A stretch of 42,322 bases of DNA from Myxococcales bacterium (GTDB lineage Bacteria; UBA10199; 2-02-FULL-44-16; JAAZCA01), in assembly GCA_012513515.1 (NCBI GenBank), contig JAAZCA010000020.1:1-42322 (forward strand), given 5' to 3'. A program made the translations under genes and the position numbers. Shown one piece after another: positions 23,481 to 31,211 of this stretch. How positions within the stretch are numbered: position 1 is the first letter of the stretch; every line of letters starts with the position of its first letter. The notes under the pieces are model-generated. The model made no database searches. It was not told the origin of the DNA and saw only the letters and a program-made list of their open reading frames with translations.

Positions 23481-24251
23481 CTAGCGAAAATATCCGAAGG
23501 CCTTTGCAAGCCCCCTCCTCTGCGACCTGACATACATGTAATCCCCCAAAAGCTCGGTCATCGAAGCCTGATAATTTCTGGAAACGGCGAGGTCGAATGA
23601 AAACTCCTGAGATGTCTTGTAAATCATTCTCAACTCGTTGACTCCGAAACCGGCAGCTACGAGGGCACCGGCAGAGACTATCGCGAGGGGAGACCCGGAA
23701 AATATGGCGGCGGCAAGTGCGACAAAGGAGAGCTGGCTCACCTTGTAGATGGCGGATCTCTTCATCAAAGCCTTCTTGGAATGCCGCCTCCCTATCAAGT
23801 CTGAAAACATTGCACGAAGATCACTTTCCACCGCGGCAAGCCCATCGTCCGCGTCCATGAAGGTGAGAAGCCCGCATCTCACGATATCGCGGTAATCTAT
23901 GGATCGCGAAAGAAGATTGTGAGATTTGAAATGATCGTAGGGAATCGATTGTGATGCCATGGAAGCAAAACTGGCGCCGAAATAGCGGGAAGCCGCCTTG
24001 AGAAACACACCCCTCGATCTCAAAAATTTATCCGCCGAATCTTCCGAGACAATCCTAGCCTCGGAAAAGGTTCCCTGAAAGCCCCCTCTTTCGGCTATCT
24101 GATACATCGCCGAAGTACTCACTCCATACTGATCGGGGGAGACGGGCATGACCGCGCGCGATGCTAGCAAAAGCTGATTTCCTATCAGCGATGCGCCAAG
24201 GGCATCGGCACGAGGCCCAATGAACTTTGGGGCGATAGCTGACAGCATCAT
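23481..24251 (-). CDS. Uncharacterised protein with a hydrophobic helix pair
   Basis: A 256-residue protein that I do not recognise. It has a weakly hydrophobic N-terminal region and a pronounced hydrophobic segment at about 170-205 (FVALAAAIFSGSPLAIVSAGALVAAGFGV). That segment could form one or two membrane helices, flanked by a basic RRHSKKALMKR patch. The C-terminus is rich in Tyr and Arg. It overlaps endonuclease III as ATGA and precedes the response regulator, so it may be cotranscribed with both. Whether the first or second Met is used is unclear. Confidence 0.7.
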   Translation of the reverse strand: MMLSAIAPKFIGPRADALGASLIGNQLLLASRAVMPVSPDQYGVSTSAMYQIAERGGFQGTFSEARIVSEDSADKFLRSRGVFLKAASRYFGASFASMASQSIPYDHFKSHNLLSRSIDYRDIVRCGLLTFMDADDGLAAVESDLRAMFSDLIGRRHSKKALMKRSAIYKVSQLSFVALAAAIFSGSPLAIVSAGALVAAGFGVNELRMIYKTSQEFSFDLAVSRNYQASMTELLGDYMYVRSQRRGLAKAFGYFR

Positions 24252-24940
24252 CCCGCCCTTCCGCTTCTCGCATCAAGAGGCCGTTTTTTCGAACCGGCGC
24301 CTAAGCCTCTTACATTATAGTCGCAAAGATTTGATACCGGACATCTGCCGCACTCAGGATTTCGGGCGTGGCATATAACCCTGCCATGGGTGATCAGCCA
24401 GAAATGGGCCTCCGCCAGCTTTTTCTCCGGTATCGCCGAAATGAGTTTTTTCTCGACCTCTTCCGGGGTCTTGCCGACGCCGATGCCGATTCTGTTTGCC
24501 ACCCGAAAGACGTGGGTATCCACCGGCATCGCAGCCTTACCGAAGGATTTTATAAGCACGACATTGGCCGTTTTTCTTCCGACGCCGGGAAGAACGATGA
24601 GTTCGCAGAGGTCGGACGGAACTACTCCTCCGAAGCGCTCGATGAGAACCCTGGCGGCAGCTACTATATTCCTGGCCTTGGATTTATACAGGCCGACCGA
24701 TTTTATCACCTTCTCCACGTCTGAAATTTTCGCCCGGGCCAATTTTTCGGGGGTTGGATATCTGCGGAAAAGAGCGGGAGTCACCCTGTCGACCTGATCA
24801 TCGGTGGACTGCGCGGAAAGGGCCGTGGAGATGACGGTCTGAAAGGGATCGCTGCGTTTTTTCAAAATATCGCAGGAGCGGGCATAGGCTCTTCCCAAAA
24901 TGGCGACCGCTTTTTTAATGTCATCTTTGCGCATGGGCAT
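24248..24940 (-). CDS. nth: Endonuclease III
   Basis: A 230-residue DNA glycosylase/AP lyase with the HhH motif LPGVGRKTANV carrying catalytic Lys123, Asp141 in PVDTHVFRVANR, and a [4Fe-4S] cluster set of four cysteines (Cys190, Cys197, Cys200, Cys206). It removes oxidised pyrimidines in base excision repair. It begins 8 bases after the CPBP protease gene on the same strand. Another in-frame ATG lies 6 bases further in; neither has a strong ribosome site. Confidence 0.95.
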   Translation of the reverse strand: MPMRKDDIKKAVAILGRAYARSCDILKKRSDPFQTVISTALSAQSTDDQVDRVTPALFRRYPTPEKLARAKISDVEKVIKSVGLYKSKARNIVAAARVLIERFGGVVPSDLCELIVLPGVGRKTANVVLIKSFGKAAMPVDTHVFRVANRIGIGVGKTPEEVEKKLISAIPEKKLAEAHFWLITHGRVICHARNPECGRCPVSNLCDYNVRGLGAGSKKRPLDARSGRAG

Positions 24941-24948
24941 ATTTCAAT

Positions 24949-25677
24949 CTAGACGATGTAGCTTCTCGCAAACCAGTCCATCAACAAATTTGAGGCCGCG
25001 TGAAAAAGAACGGGAGCGGTTATCGCACCTGTCCTCTCCCTCAAGTATCCGAATACGAGGGCTGGAAAGAATATGGCGAAATGCCACCATCTATAATAGA
25101 CGACCGAATGCGCGAAGGCAAATACAAGCGCCGTGATAAGCCATCCCCAGCCCAGCCTTGTACCAAAGACATTCCATCTGCGCTGCGTGACGAGGTTGAT
25201 CGTGGACTGGAAATATCCCCTGAAATAAAATTCCTCAGGAAGCGCAACTATAAGTATTTGAAACATCGCCGCGCTCCAGAAGTCTGAAAATCCAGCCGCG
25301 CTGAAACTGGAGTATCCGCCCACCGTTAGCTGCCAGAAATGCGCCGCCATAAGATACGGAGGGAAGACGATTAGCGCCACTATTAAAAACGTGTGGATGG
25401 ACTTAAGGTAAGAAACAAATCCGTCGTCGAGAAAGTCTATCCTCCTTCGCCTGTTCCATATGACAGCCACAGGCCCGTAGAGAAACAGGACGGCGATGGC
25501 CACGGGCAAAATTTTGCCGATGAAATCCACCCCCTTGGCCATGAACAAAAGGCGCGACATGACGAGCAAGGCGATAGTGACAACGGAAAGCTCCGCCGCA
25601 CATCTGGCCCTGGTATAAGGCTTTGGAGCCTCTAGCCCCGAATCCGGAGATTTTGACGTTTGGAGAGGATTTTCCAC
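24949..25677 (-). CDS. CPBP-family intramembrane protease
   Basis: A 242-residue membrane protein starting at a GTG at 25,677, nine bases after GGAGG, inside the 3' end of the Lgt-like gene (46-base overlap). It carries the CPBP (CAAX protease and bacteriocin-processing) glutamyl protease motifs in order: PEEFYFRG (Glu148, Glu149, Arg153), FAFAHS (His190) and FHAASN (His226, Asn230). The RERTG stretch before the last motif is typical of deltaproteobacterial members, some of which act on C-terminal sorting signals. No candidate substrate with such a signal is seen in this window. It shares a run with lspA and lgt-like genes, suggesting a common theme of envelope-protein processing. Confidence 0.8.
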   Translation of the reverse strand: MENPLQTSKSPDSGLEAPKPYTRARCAAELSVVTIALLVMSRLLFMAKGVDFIGKILPVAIAVLFLYGPVAVIWNRRRRIDFLDDGFVSYLKSIHTFLIVALIVFPPYLMAAHFWQLTVGGYSSFSAAGFSDFWSAAMFQILIVALPEEFYFRGYFQSTINLVTQRRWNVFGTRLGWGWLITALVFAFAHSVVYYRWWHFAIFFPALVFGYLRERTGAITAPVLFHAASNLLMDWFARSYIV

Positions 25678-26426
25678 AGAATTACGCCTCCGATGAATGA
25701 TATTAGCATCGCTATCTGGCCCGTTGATACAGCACCATCAAACCACATGCCGCGATCAGCGTCGCCCCTTGTGAATTCTATGATGAATCTGGAGATTCCG
25801 TAATAGATGAAAAAGGCTGATATTATCTCTCCGTAGAATTTTCTCCTGTGATACAGGAAAAAGAAAACGCCCCACATTACTATCGCGTTGATCATGAAAT
25901 AAATCTGCGACGCATGAAGGTGGACCCCGGCATATCCAAAGGCCGCAGGAACGGATGCAGGGTTGTTAAACGTGAGATGAAAGAAAAAATCGGTTGGCTT
26001 TCCGTAGCAGCACCCTACGCATACGCATCCGACGCGCACAAAGAAGATGATGATCGGAACTCCCATCGCGGCGAGATCCATGTATCTCCACGTTGAAAGA
26101 TTGCGCTTCCAAAAATACACGAGCCACGCAGCTATGGTGAACATATATGCGCCGATCGAAACATACCCGCCCTGCCAGAAATAGAATACGCGAATCGGTT
26201 TTTCCAGATAGTACATCGGGCTTTCCACGACTATGTGAAAGACACGCGCGCCTATCACAGAGGCGATGATGGCTATTATGCCCATATCGAGAAGGGCCAC
26301 CTGATCGGATCCCTCGCGTTTGGCCCACCAGGACGAAAAAAATGTGGCCGCGAGAGCGCCGATCATCACCATGAAGAAAAAAGATGGAACGCGGATATCG
26401 CCAATAGTAAATAAGAAGGGTCTCAT
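25632..26426 (-). CDS. Divergent prolipoprotein diacylglyceryl transferase-like protein
   Basis: A 264-residue seven-helix membrane protein of the Lgt family. It keeps the core RVGCVCVGCCYGKP (with Arg131) but lacks the usual His and Gly at the start of the HxxGRxGC signature; Ile and Val stand there. It also lacks the early HxYG pair. The C-terminal FTRGDADRG segment matches the family's essential Arg region. It may be an active but divergent Lgt, or a paralogue with another lipid substrate. The canonical Lgt is encoded at 30,289-31,092. It overlaps lspA as ATGA. Confidence 0.8.
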   Translation of the reverse strand: MRPFLFTIGDIRVPSFFFMVMIGALAATFFSSWWAKREGSDQVALLDMGIIAIIASVIGARVFHIVVESPMYYLEKPIRVFYFWQGGYVSIGAYMFTIAAWLVYFWKRNLSTWRYMDLAAMGVPIIIFFVRVGCVCVGCCYGKPTDFFFHLTFNNPASVPAAFGYAGVHLHASQIYFMINAIVMWGVFFFLYHRRKFYGEIISAFFIYYGISRFIIEFTRGDADRGMWFDGAVSTGQIAMLISFIGGVILWKILSKRQNLRIRG

Positions 26427-26953
26427 GTCGGATTACCGCCCTTTCTAAAAATCATGATTATCAGCATGAACATCGCCACGGTTATCGCGCTGTCCGCAAC
26501 GTTGAAGGCAGGCCATTCCAGCGGGAAATCGAAACTTCTTCCGAACAGCGAAAAACTGGCGTGCGCGTCGCCCGCTCTGAATGAAAGAAAATCCACGACG
26601 GAGCCGCGTGCGGCGCGGTCTATTATGTTTCCTACCATCCCGCCGAAGATCAGCGACAAGGTGACCGTCATGTAAATATCGTCATCGCGCAGCGACCTCA
26701 GATAGAGAACCACTATCGCAGCAGCGGCCGCAGCTATCACAAAAAAGATGGGATTTCTGACGGCATCCGAAAGCCCTGAAAAGATGCCGAAGGCGGCCCC
26801 CGTATTTCGGAAATGCACGAGATCGAAAATTCCGCCGATCACGGGAATCCTTTCGCCGTAAAAGAGGGTCCCGGCGACCAGCCACTTAGTGATCTGGTCG
26901 AGCATCACGAGGATAGAAACGATGGCGGAAAATAATATATATTTTTTCTTCAT
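26423..26953 (-). CDS. lspA: Signal peptidase II (prolipoprotein signal peptidase)
   Basis: A 176-residue protein with four membrane helices and the two catalytic aspartates in VVDFL (Asp121) and NVADSA (Asp154), within the family's GNIIDR and FNxAD boxes. It cleaves lipoprotein signal peptides after Lgt has lipidated the cysteine. The many lipoproteins in this window are its likely substrates. It follows ileS on the same strand, as in many bacteria, and overlaps the Lgt-like gene. Confidence 0.95.
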   Translation of the reverse strand: MKKKYILFSAIVSILVMLDQITKWLVAGTLFYGERIPVIGGIFDLVHFRNTGAAFGIFSGLSDAVRNPIFFVIAAAAAAIVVLYLRSLRDDDIYMTVTLSLIFGGMVGNIIDRAARGSVVDFLSFRAGDAHASFSLFGRSFDFPLEWPAFNVADSAITVAMFMLIIMIFRKGGNPT

Positions 26954-26990
26954 CTGTGAAATGTCCAGTTTCTTACTTCAAGTTTTGACT

Positions 26991-29789
26991 TCAGGAGGAA
27001 AGGACCCCGGCGCATCTTGCGCATATCGTCGGATGCTCCGTGTTTTTGCCTACGCTCTCGGAATACTTCCAGCAACGCTCGCACTTTTCGCCGTCCGCCT
27101 TGGAAACCGAAACCGCGAAACCCTTGTTATCCTCGCTTTGCACGAGATACGCCCCTTCCGCCTTTCCGAACTTGGCGCCGGATACCAGAAACAGATCGGC
27201 GAGATCCCCACCGAAGCTTTCCAGAAAAGACCTGGCATCGGCATCGCACTCGATCGTTACGGATGCGGCAAGCGAGTTCCCTATGAATTTCTCCGCACGG
27301 GCCTTCTCGAGGGCCTTCATCACATCCTGTCGCAGCGACATGAATTTTGAAAAACGTTCGAGTATCTGGGAATCGAACTGCGGCTTCGCAGGCATCTCGG
27401 AAACGAAGACGCTGCCTGAAGAGCCGGCGAGCTTCGGCATGATTTCCCAGATCTCCTCGGCGGTAAATGAGAATATCGGAGCCATCAGCCTTACCATCGA
27501 ATCGAGTATTTTCCAGAGAACAGTCTGGGCCGATCTGCGAAGTTCTCCATCTTTTTTCTCGGCATACAGGCGATCCTTCAGGACGTCTAGGTAGAAAGAG
27601 GACATCTCGACGGTACAAAATCTGTTAAGGGTATGGAATATCGCATGAGACTCGAAGTTTTCGTAGGCCGCAAGCATCTTCGAGGTAAGCTTACCGAGTT
27701 CCGCGATCGCGTACCTGTCGATCTCTGGCATGCGATCCTCCGGGACCATATCGACGTTGGGATCAAAATCATTGATATTGCCAAGGATATAGCGGGCGGT
27801 ATTCCTGATTTTTCTGTACGCCTCGACGCAGCGGTTGAGAATCTCATTGGAAAATCTTATATCGTCCCTGTAATCCTCGGCGGAAACCCAGAGCCTTAGT
27901 ATCTCCGCCCCATGCTGATTGATCAGTTTTTCGGGTGGGACATAGTTCTTTGCAGATTTGGAATATTTCTTCCCATCGCCGTCTACCACGAATCCATGTG
28001 TGAGCACCCTTTTGTACGGCGCCCGTCCTCTCGTCCCTATCGAGGTAAGCAGCGAGGTGTGAAACCACCCTCTGTGCTGGTCGCTCCCCTCGAGATAAAG
28101 ATCGGCCTGCTGCTCTATCCCTTCGCGACTCTCGAGGACAGCCGAATAGGAAACCCCCGAGTCGAACCAGACGTCGAGGATATCCGGCTCTTTGCCAAAC
28201 TTTTCCTTCTCGCCGCAGACTGGACATTTGAAACCCTTCGGTTTGAAATCGGACGCGTCGTGTGAAAACCACGCATCGGCCCCCTCTTTTTCGAAAAACT
28301 TAACGGCGTTGTCCACGAGATCGGGAGTGGTGTGTGAAGCCCCGCAGGATTTGCAAACGAGGGCTATCACCGGCACACCCCAAAGCCTCTGTCTGGATAT
28401 ACACCAATCAGGCCTCGCCTCTATCATGCCTGTAATACGCTGTTCCCCCCAAGGAGGAATCCACTTAACCTGTTTGATAGCTTCAAGGGCCTTCTTGCGA
28501 AGCTCGGTTTTTTCCATCGATATAAACCACTGATCGGTTACCCTGAAGACTATCGGTTTTTTGCATCGCCAGCAGTGTGGATATGAATGGCTGATCGCAT
28601 GAGTATGAACGAGTGCGTTCACTTCGCGCAGCTTCTCTATGACAAGCTTGTTCGCATCCTCGACAAAGACCCCCTCGAGCCACGGAAGCCTCGACTCCTT
28701 GGTAAAGCGTCCGGCATCGTCTATAGGCGCTAAAATATCGAGGCCGTACTTCTGACCGATATCGAAATCTTCCTGCCCATGTCCTGGCGCAGTGTGAACC
28801 GCGCCGGTTCCGGCCTCGAGAGTGACATGTTCACCGAGTATGATGAGCGAATCGCGATCGATGAGCGGATGACGGCAGCTCTTGTGCTCAAGTTCCTGCG
28901 GTGAAGGTTTGCCCACTACTGTAGAATAGGAACGCCCTATCGATTCCATCACGGAATCCAGCAGCCCTTCGGCCATGATCCAGACCTCATCGTCGACCTT
29001 GACGGCTACATAAGGTAGCTCAGCGTTCAGAGCGATTGCGAGGTTCGCCGGGATAGTCCATGGCGTCGTCGTCCAGATGACGAGAGATATCTCCTCGTCT
29101 CCAAGCCCCCATTCCTTCCTTAACTTCTTGTCATCGTTGAGCTTGAACTTAACGTAGATTGAAGGAGAGGAATGATCAGCATATTCCACTTCCGCTTCAG
29201 CCAGCGCCGTCTTGCAGCACGCGCACCAGTAGATCGGCCTCTTTCCCTTATAGAGGGAACCGTTTTTCACAAACTTGCCGAACTCGCGCGCAATCGTGGC
29301 CTCGTAATCGTAGGACATCGTGAGGTAGGGGCGATCCCAGTCGGCAAAGACGCCGAGCCTCTGGAATTCGGAGCGCTGGATGCCGACGAATTCCTCGGCG
29401 TGCGCCCTGCATGCCTTCCTCACATCGACCGGGTCCATCGTGTGCTTCTTGGGGCCTAGCTTCTTCTCGACGCCCAGCTCGATAGGCAAACCGTGGCAAT
29501 CCCACCCCGGTATGAACGCGCATTGGGCACCGGTCATGTTCTTGTACTTGACCACTATATCCTTGAGGATCTTGTTCAGGATCGTGCCGAGATGCAGATG
29601 CCCGTTGGCGTACGGAGGGCCGTCGTGCATGACGTACGTCTCGCGCCCGCGATTTTTATCTATCATCCTCTGATAGATTTTCTGTTCATCCCATTTTTTG
29701 AGTTGAACCGGCTCGCGTTCGGCGAGATTGCCCTTCATCGGAAAATCTGTTTTAGGGAGATTTAAGGTATCCTTGTAATTCTTTTCCAT
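26991..29789 (-). CDS. ileS: Isoleucyl-tRNA synthetase
   Basis: A 932-residue class I synthetase with the ATP motif HLHLG (64-68), an editing domain, the signature KYSKS (about 608) where KMSKS is usual, and a C-terminal zinc ribbon with paired CERCWKY and CARC cysteines. Length and domain order match bacterial IleS. The Tyr for Met in the KMSKS loop is uncommon but conservative for loop function. Gene order ileS-lspA is a familiar arrangement. Confidence 0.96.
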   Translation of the reverse strand: MEKNYKDTLNLPKTDFPMKGNLAEREPVQLKKWDEQKIYQRMIDKNRGRETYVMHDGPPYANGHLHLGTILNKILKDIVVKYKNMTGAQCAFIPGWDCHGLPIELGVEKKLGPKKHTMDPVDVRKACRAHAEEFVGIQRSEFQRLGVFADWDRPYLTMSYDYEATIAREFGKFVKNGSLYKGKRPIYWCACCKTALAEAEVEYADHSSPSIYVKFKLNDDKKLRKEWGLGDEEISLVIWTTTPWTIPANLAIALNAELPYVAVKVDDEVWIMAEGLLDSVMESIGRSYSTVVGKPSPQELEHKSCRHPLIDRDSLIILGEHVTLEAGTGAVHTAPGHGQEDFDIGQKYGLDILAPIDDAGRFTKESRLPWLEGVFVEDANKLVIEKLREVNALVHTHAISHSYPHCWRCKKPIVFRVTDQWFISMEKTELRKKALEAIKQVKWIPPWGEQRITGMIEARPDWCISRQRLWGVPVIALVCKSCGASHTTPDLVDNAVKFFEKEGADAWFSHDASDFKPKGFKCPVCGEKEKFGKEPDILDVWFDSGVSYSAVLESREGIEQQADLYLEGSDQHRGWFHTSLLTSIGTRGRAPYKRVLTHGFVVDGDGKKYSKSAKNYVPPEKLINQHGAEILRLWVSAEDYRDDIRFSNEILNRCVEAYRKIRNTARYILGNINDFDPNVDMVPEDRMPEIDRYAIAELGKLTSKMLAAYENFESHAIFHTLNRFCTVEMSSFYLDVLKDRLYAEKKDGELRRSAQTVLWKILDSMVRLMAPIFSFTAEEIWEIMPKLAGSSGSVFVSEMPAKPQFDSQILERFSKFMSLRQDVMKALEKARAEKFIGNSLAASVTIECDADARSFLESFGGDLADLFLVSGAKFGKAEGAYLVQSEDNKGFAVSVSKADGEKCERCWKYSESVGKNTEHPTICARCAGVLSS

Positions 29790-29803
29790 TTAGATTTCCT
29801 ATT

Positions 29804-30289
29804 CTACTCGTTGACAAGGCCCAGGTTGGTAACGTCAGGAGGGCTTTTCCTCAGATAATTTCCAACCAAGTCCAAAAGTTTTTTCTCCTCGATGCCGGAA
29901 CTGTGCTGATTTGCGACTATTCCCTTCAACCTCGTGCCGGCCTTGACTTTGGTCCTGCCCCCTTCCGAAACGACCTGGACCTCCATCTGATAATAAGAAT
30001 TCGTAACGCCGTATTCCTTGCGATCGAAGAGGAGCATGTAATGTGAGTCGGAGGTCGTCGGCATCCAGGTCGATGTGATAACACCGGCCGAAAGGTTTTC
30101 CTCGTTGACCGTATAATCGAGATCCCTGAATGCGGCCCTCACGGCGTAGTAGATATCGTTGGGCACGGCCGCATAGTCGCGGCTTAAGTATTTTACATCG
30201 GGGTTTATTGTCGAAGAGACCATCGGCTTTGAACAGGCCGCGACCGATGAAAGGACAAGTATCAAAAAAACGGCTGCTATTTTACGCAT
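29804..30289 (-). CDS. Lipoprotein of unknown function
   Basis: The start is at the ATG at 30,289 (TTG at 30,292 is the alternative), five bases after GGGGG. The 161-residue product has the lipobox VAAC (Cys19) and a beta-rich body with a DYTVNEENL segment, suggesting a BamC-like or small periplasmic domain. I cannot assign a family. The start overlaps the stop of the upstream lgt gene, so the pair is cotranscribed. The lgt-to-lipoprotein-to-ileS order is all on the minus strand. Confidence 0.65.
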   Translation of the reverse strand: MRKIAAVFLILVLSSVAACSKPMVSSTINPDVKYLSRDYAAVPNDIYYAVRAAFRDLDYTVNEENLSAGVITSTWMPTTSDSHYMLLFDRKEYGVTNSYYQMEVQVVSEGGRTKVKAGTRLKGIVANQHSSGIEEKKLLDLVGNYLRKSPPDVTNLGLVNE

Positions 30290-31092
30290 CAAATCCCCCT
30301 ATTTATCGAGGCCGCCCTGCGCCACAGCTTCAAATACATTAAGACTCCGAGCATGAACAGGGCTATCGATATCGCCTGCGATGTCGATAGCCACGGATCT
30401 ATGAGAAATCCTCTCACTTGGTCTCCCCGGAAAAGTTCGTTCACATATCGCAGTATCGCATAGAGAATTATGTAAACCGATATCAGCTGCCCATCGAACT
30501 TTTTGAACTTCCTGACCAGCATAAGCAGACAGAATATGACGATCTCCCCAAAGCTTTCAAACAACTGGGTCGGGAAGAGCTCTATCCCAGGAGGGGCGAA
30601 GGAACCGACGCCATCCGGAAAGGTGATGCCATACCACGCAGCATGGGAAAGCTCTTTCCCATAGCAGCATCCAGCCATCAGGCACCCTATTCTGCCCACC
30701 GCATGACCGATGGCTATCGCCGGAGCAAAGATGTCGATGGTAAGAAGAACTGGAAGCTTATGTTTCCTTATAAAAAAGAAGGATACGATTACGCTGGAGA
30801 TCAACCCCCCATAGAAGACCAGGCCTCCGCGCCACATCTTGAGTATCACGAGCGGGTCTGCAAGAAATTCAGAGCGCTGACTTATCGCAACGTAAAATAC
30901 CCGCGACCCCACTATTCCAGCTATTATTACGTAGAAAATTAGGTCGAGCATCTTCGACGGCTCAACCCCCACCCGTTTGCTCTCACGCACGATCCATAAA
31001 ATTCCCAAAACGAAACCGAGCGCGACCATTACGCCGTAGGTATGGATGGTGAGCCCACCGAATATCGGAATCTTGATTAAAACCGGATGCAT
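30289..31092 (-). CDS. lgt: Prolipoprotein diacylglyceryl transferase
   Basis: A 267-residue membrane protein starting at ATG 31,092; an upstream TTG at 31,122 is possible but has no ribosome site. It has the classical Lgt signature HAVGRIGCLMAGCCYG (130-145), an early HTYG (His17, Tyr19), VFYGGL, and a C-terminal ELFRGD region. It transfers diacylglycerol from phosphatidylglycerol to lipobox cysteines and is the canonical enzyme of this window. A divergent paralogue is encoded at 25,632-26,426. Confidence 0.93.
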   Translation of the reverse strand: MHPVLIKIPIFGGLTIHTYGVMVALGFVLGILWIVRESKRVGVEPSKMLDLIFYVIIAGIVGSRVFYVAISQRSEFLADPLVILKMWRGGLVFYGGLISSVIVSFFFIRKHKLPVLLTIDIFAPAIAIGHAVGRIGCLMAGCCYGKELSHAAWYGITFPDGVGSFAPPGIELFPTQLFESFGEIVIFCLLMLVRKFKKFDGQLISVYIILYAILRYVNELFRGDQVRGFLIDPWLSTSQAISIALFMLGVLMYLKLWRRAASINRGI

Positions 31093-31162
31093 AGGGGGTT
31101 TTCTATAGGTAAGCGCCCCCAAAAAGTAAAGTTAAATTAGGGGTTTGCCCGGCATAAAATAG

Positions 31163-31189
31163 AGAGAGGCGGCACTATGCCGCCTCTCT
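31163..31189 (-). terminator. Stem-loop terminator of the metalloprotease gene
   Basis: AGAGAGGCGGC pairs with GCCGCCTCTCT (11 bp, 5-base loop), 23 bases beyond the stop of the minus-strand M30-like gene. A short U-rich run (TATTTTA) follows on that strand. Confidence 0.75.
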
Positions 31190-31211
31190 ACGGGCCTGGG
31201 AAAAGGAGCCC

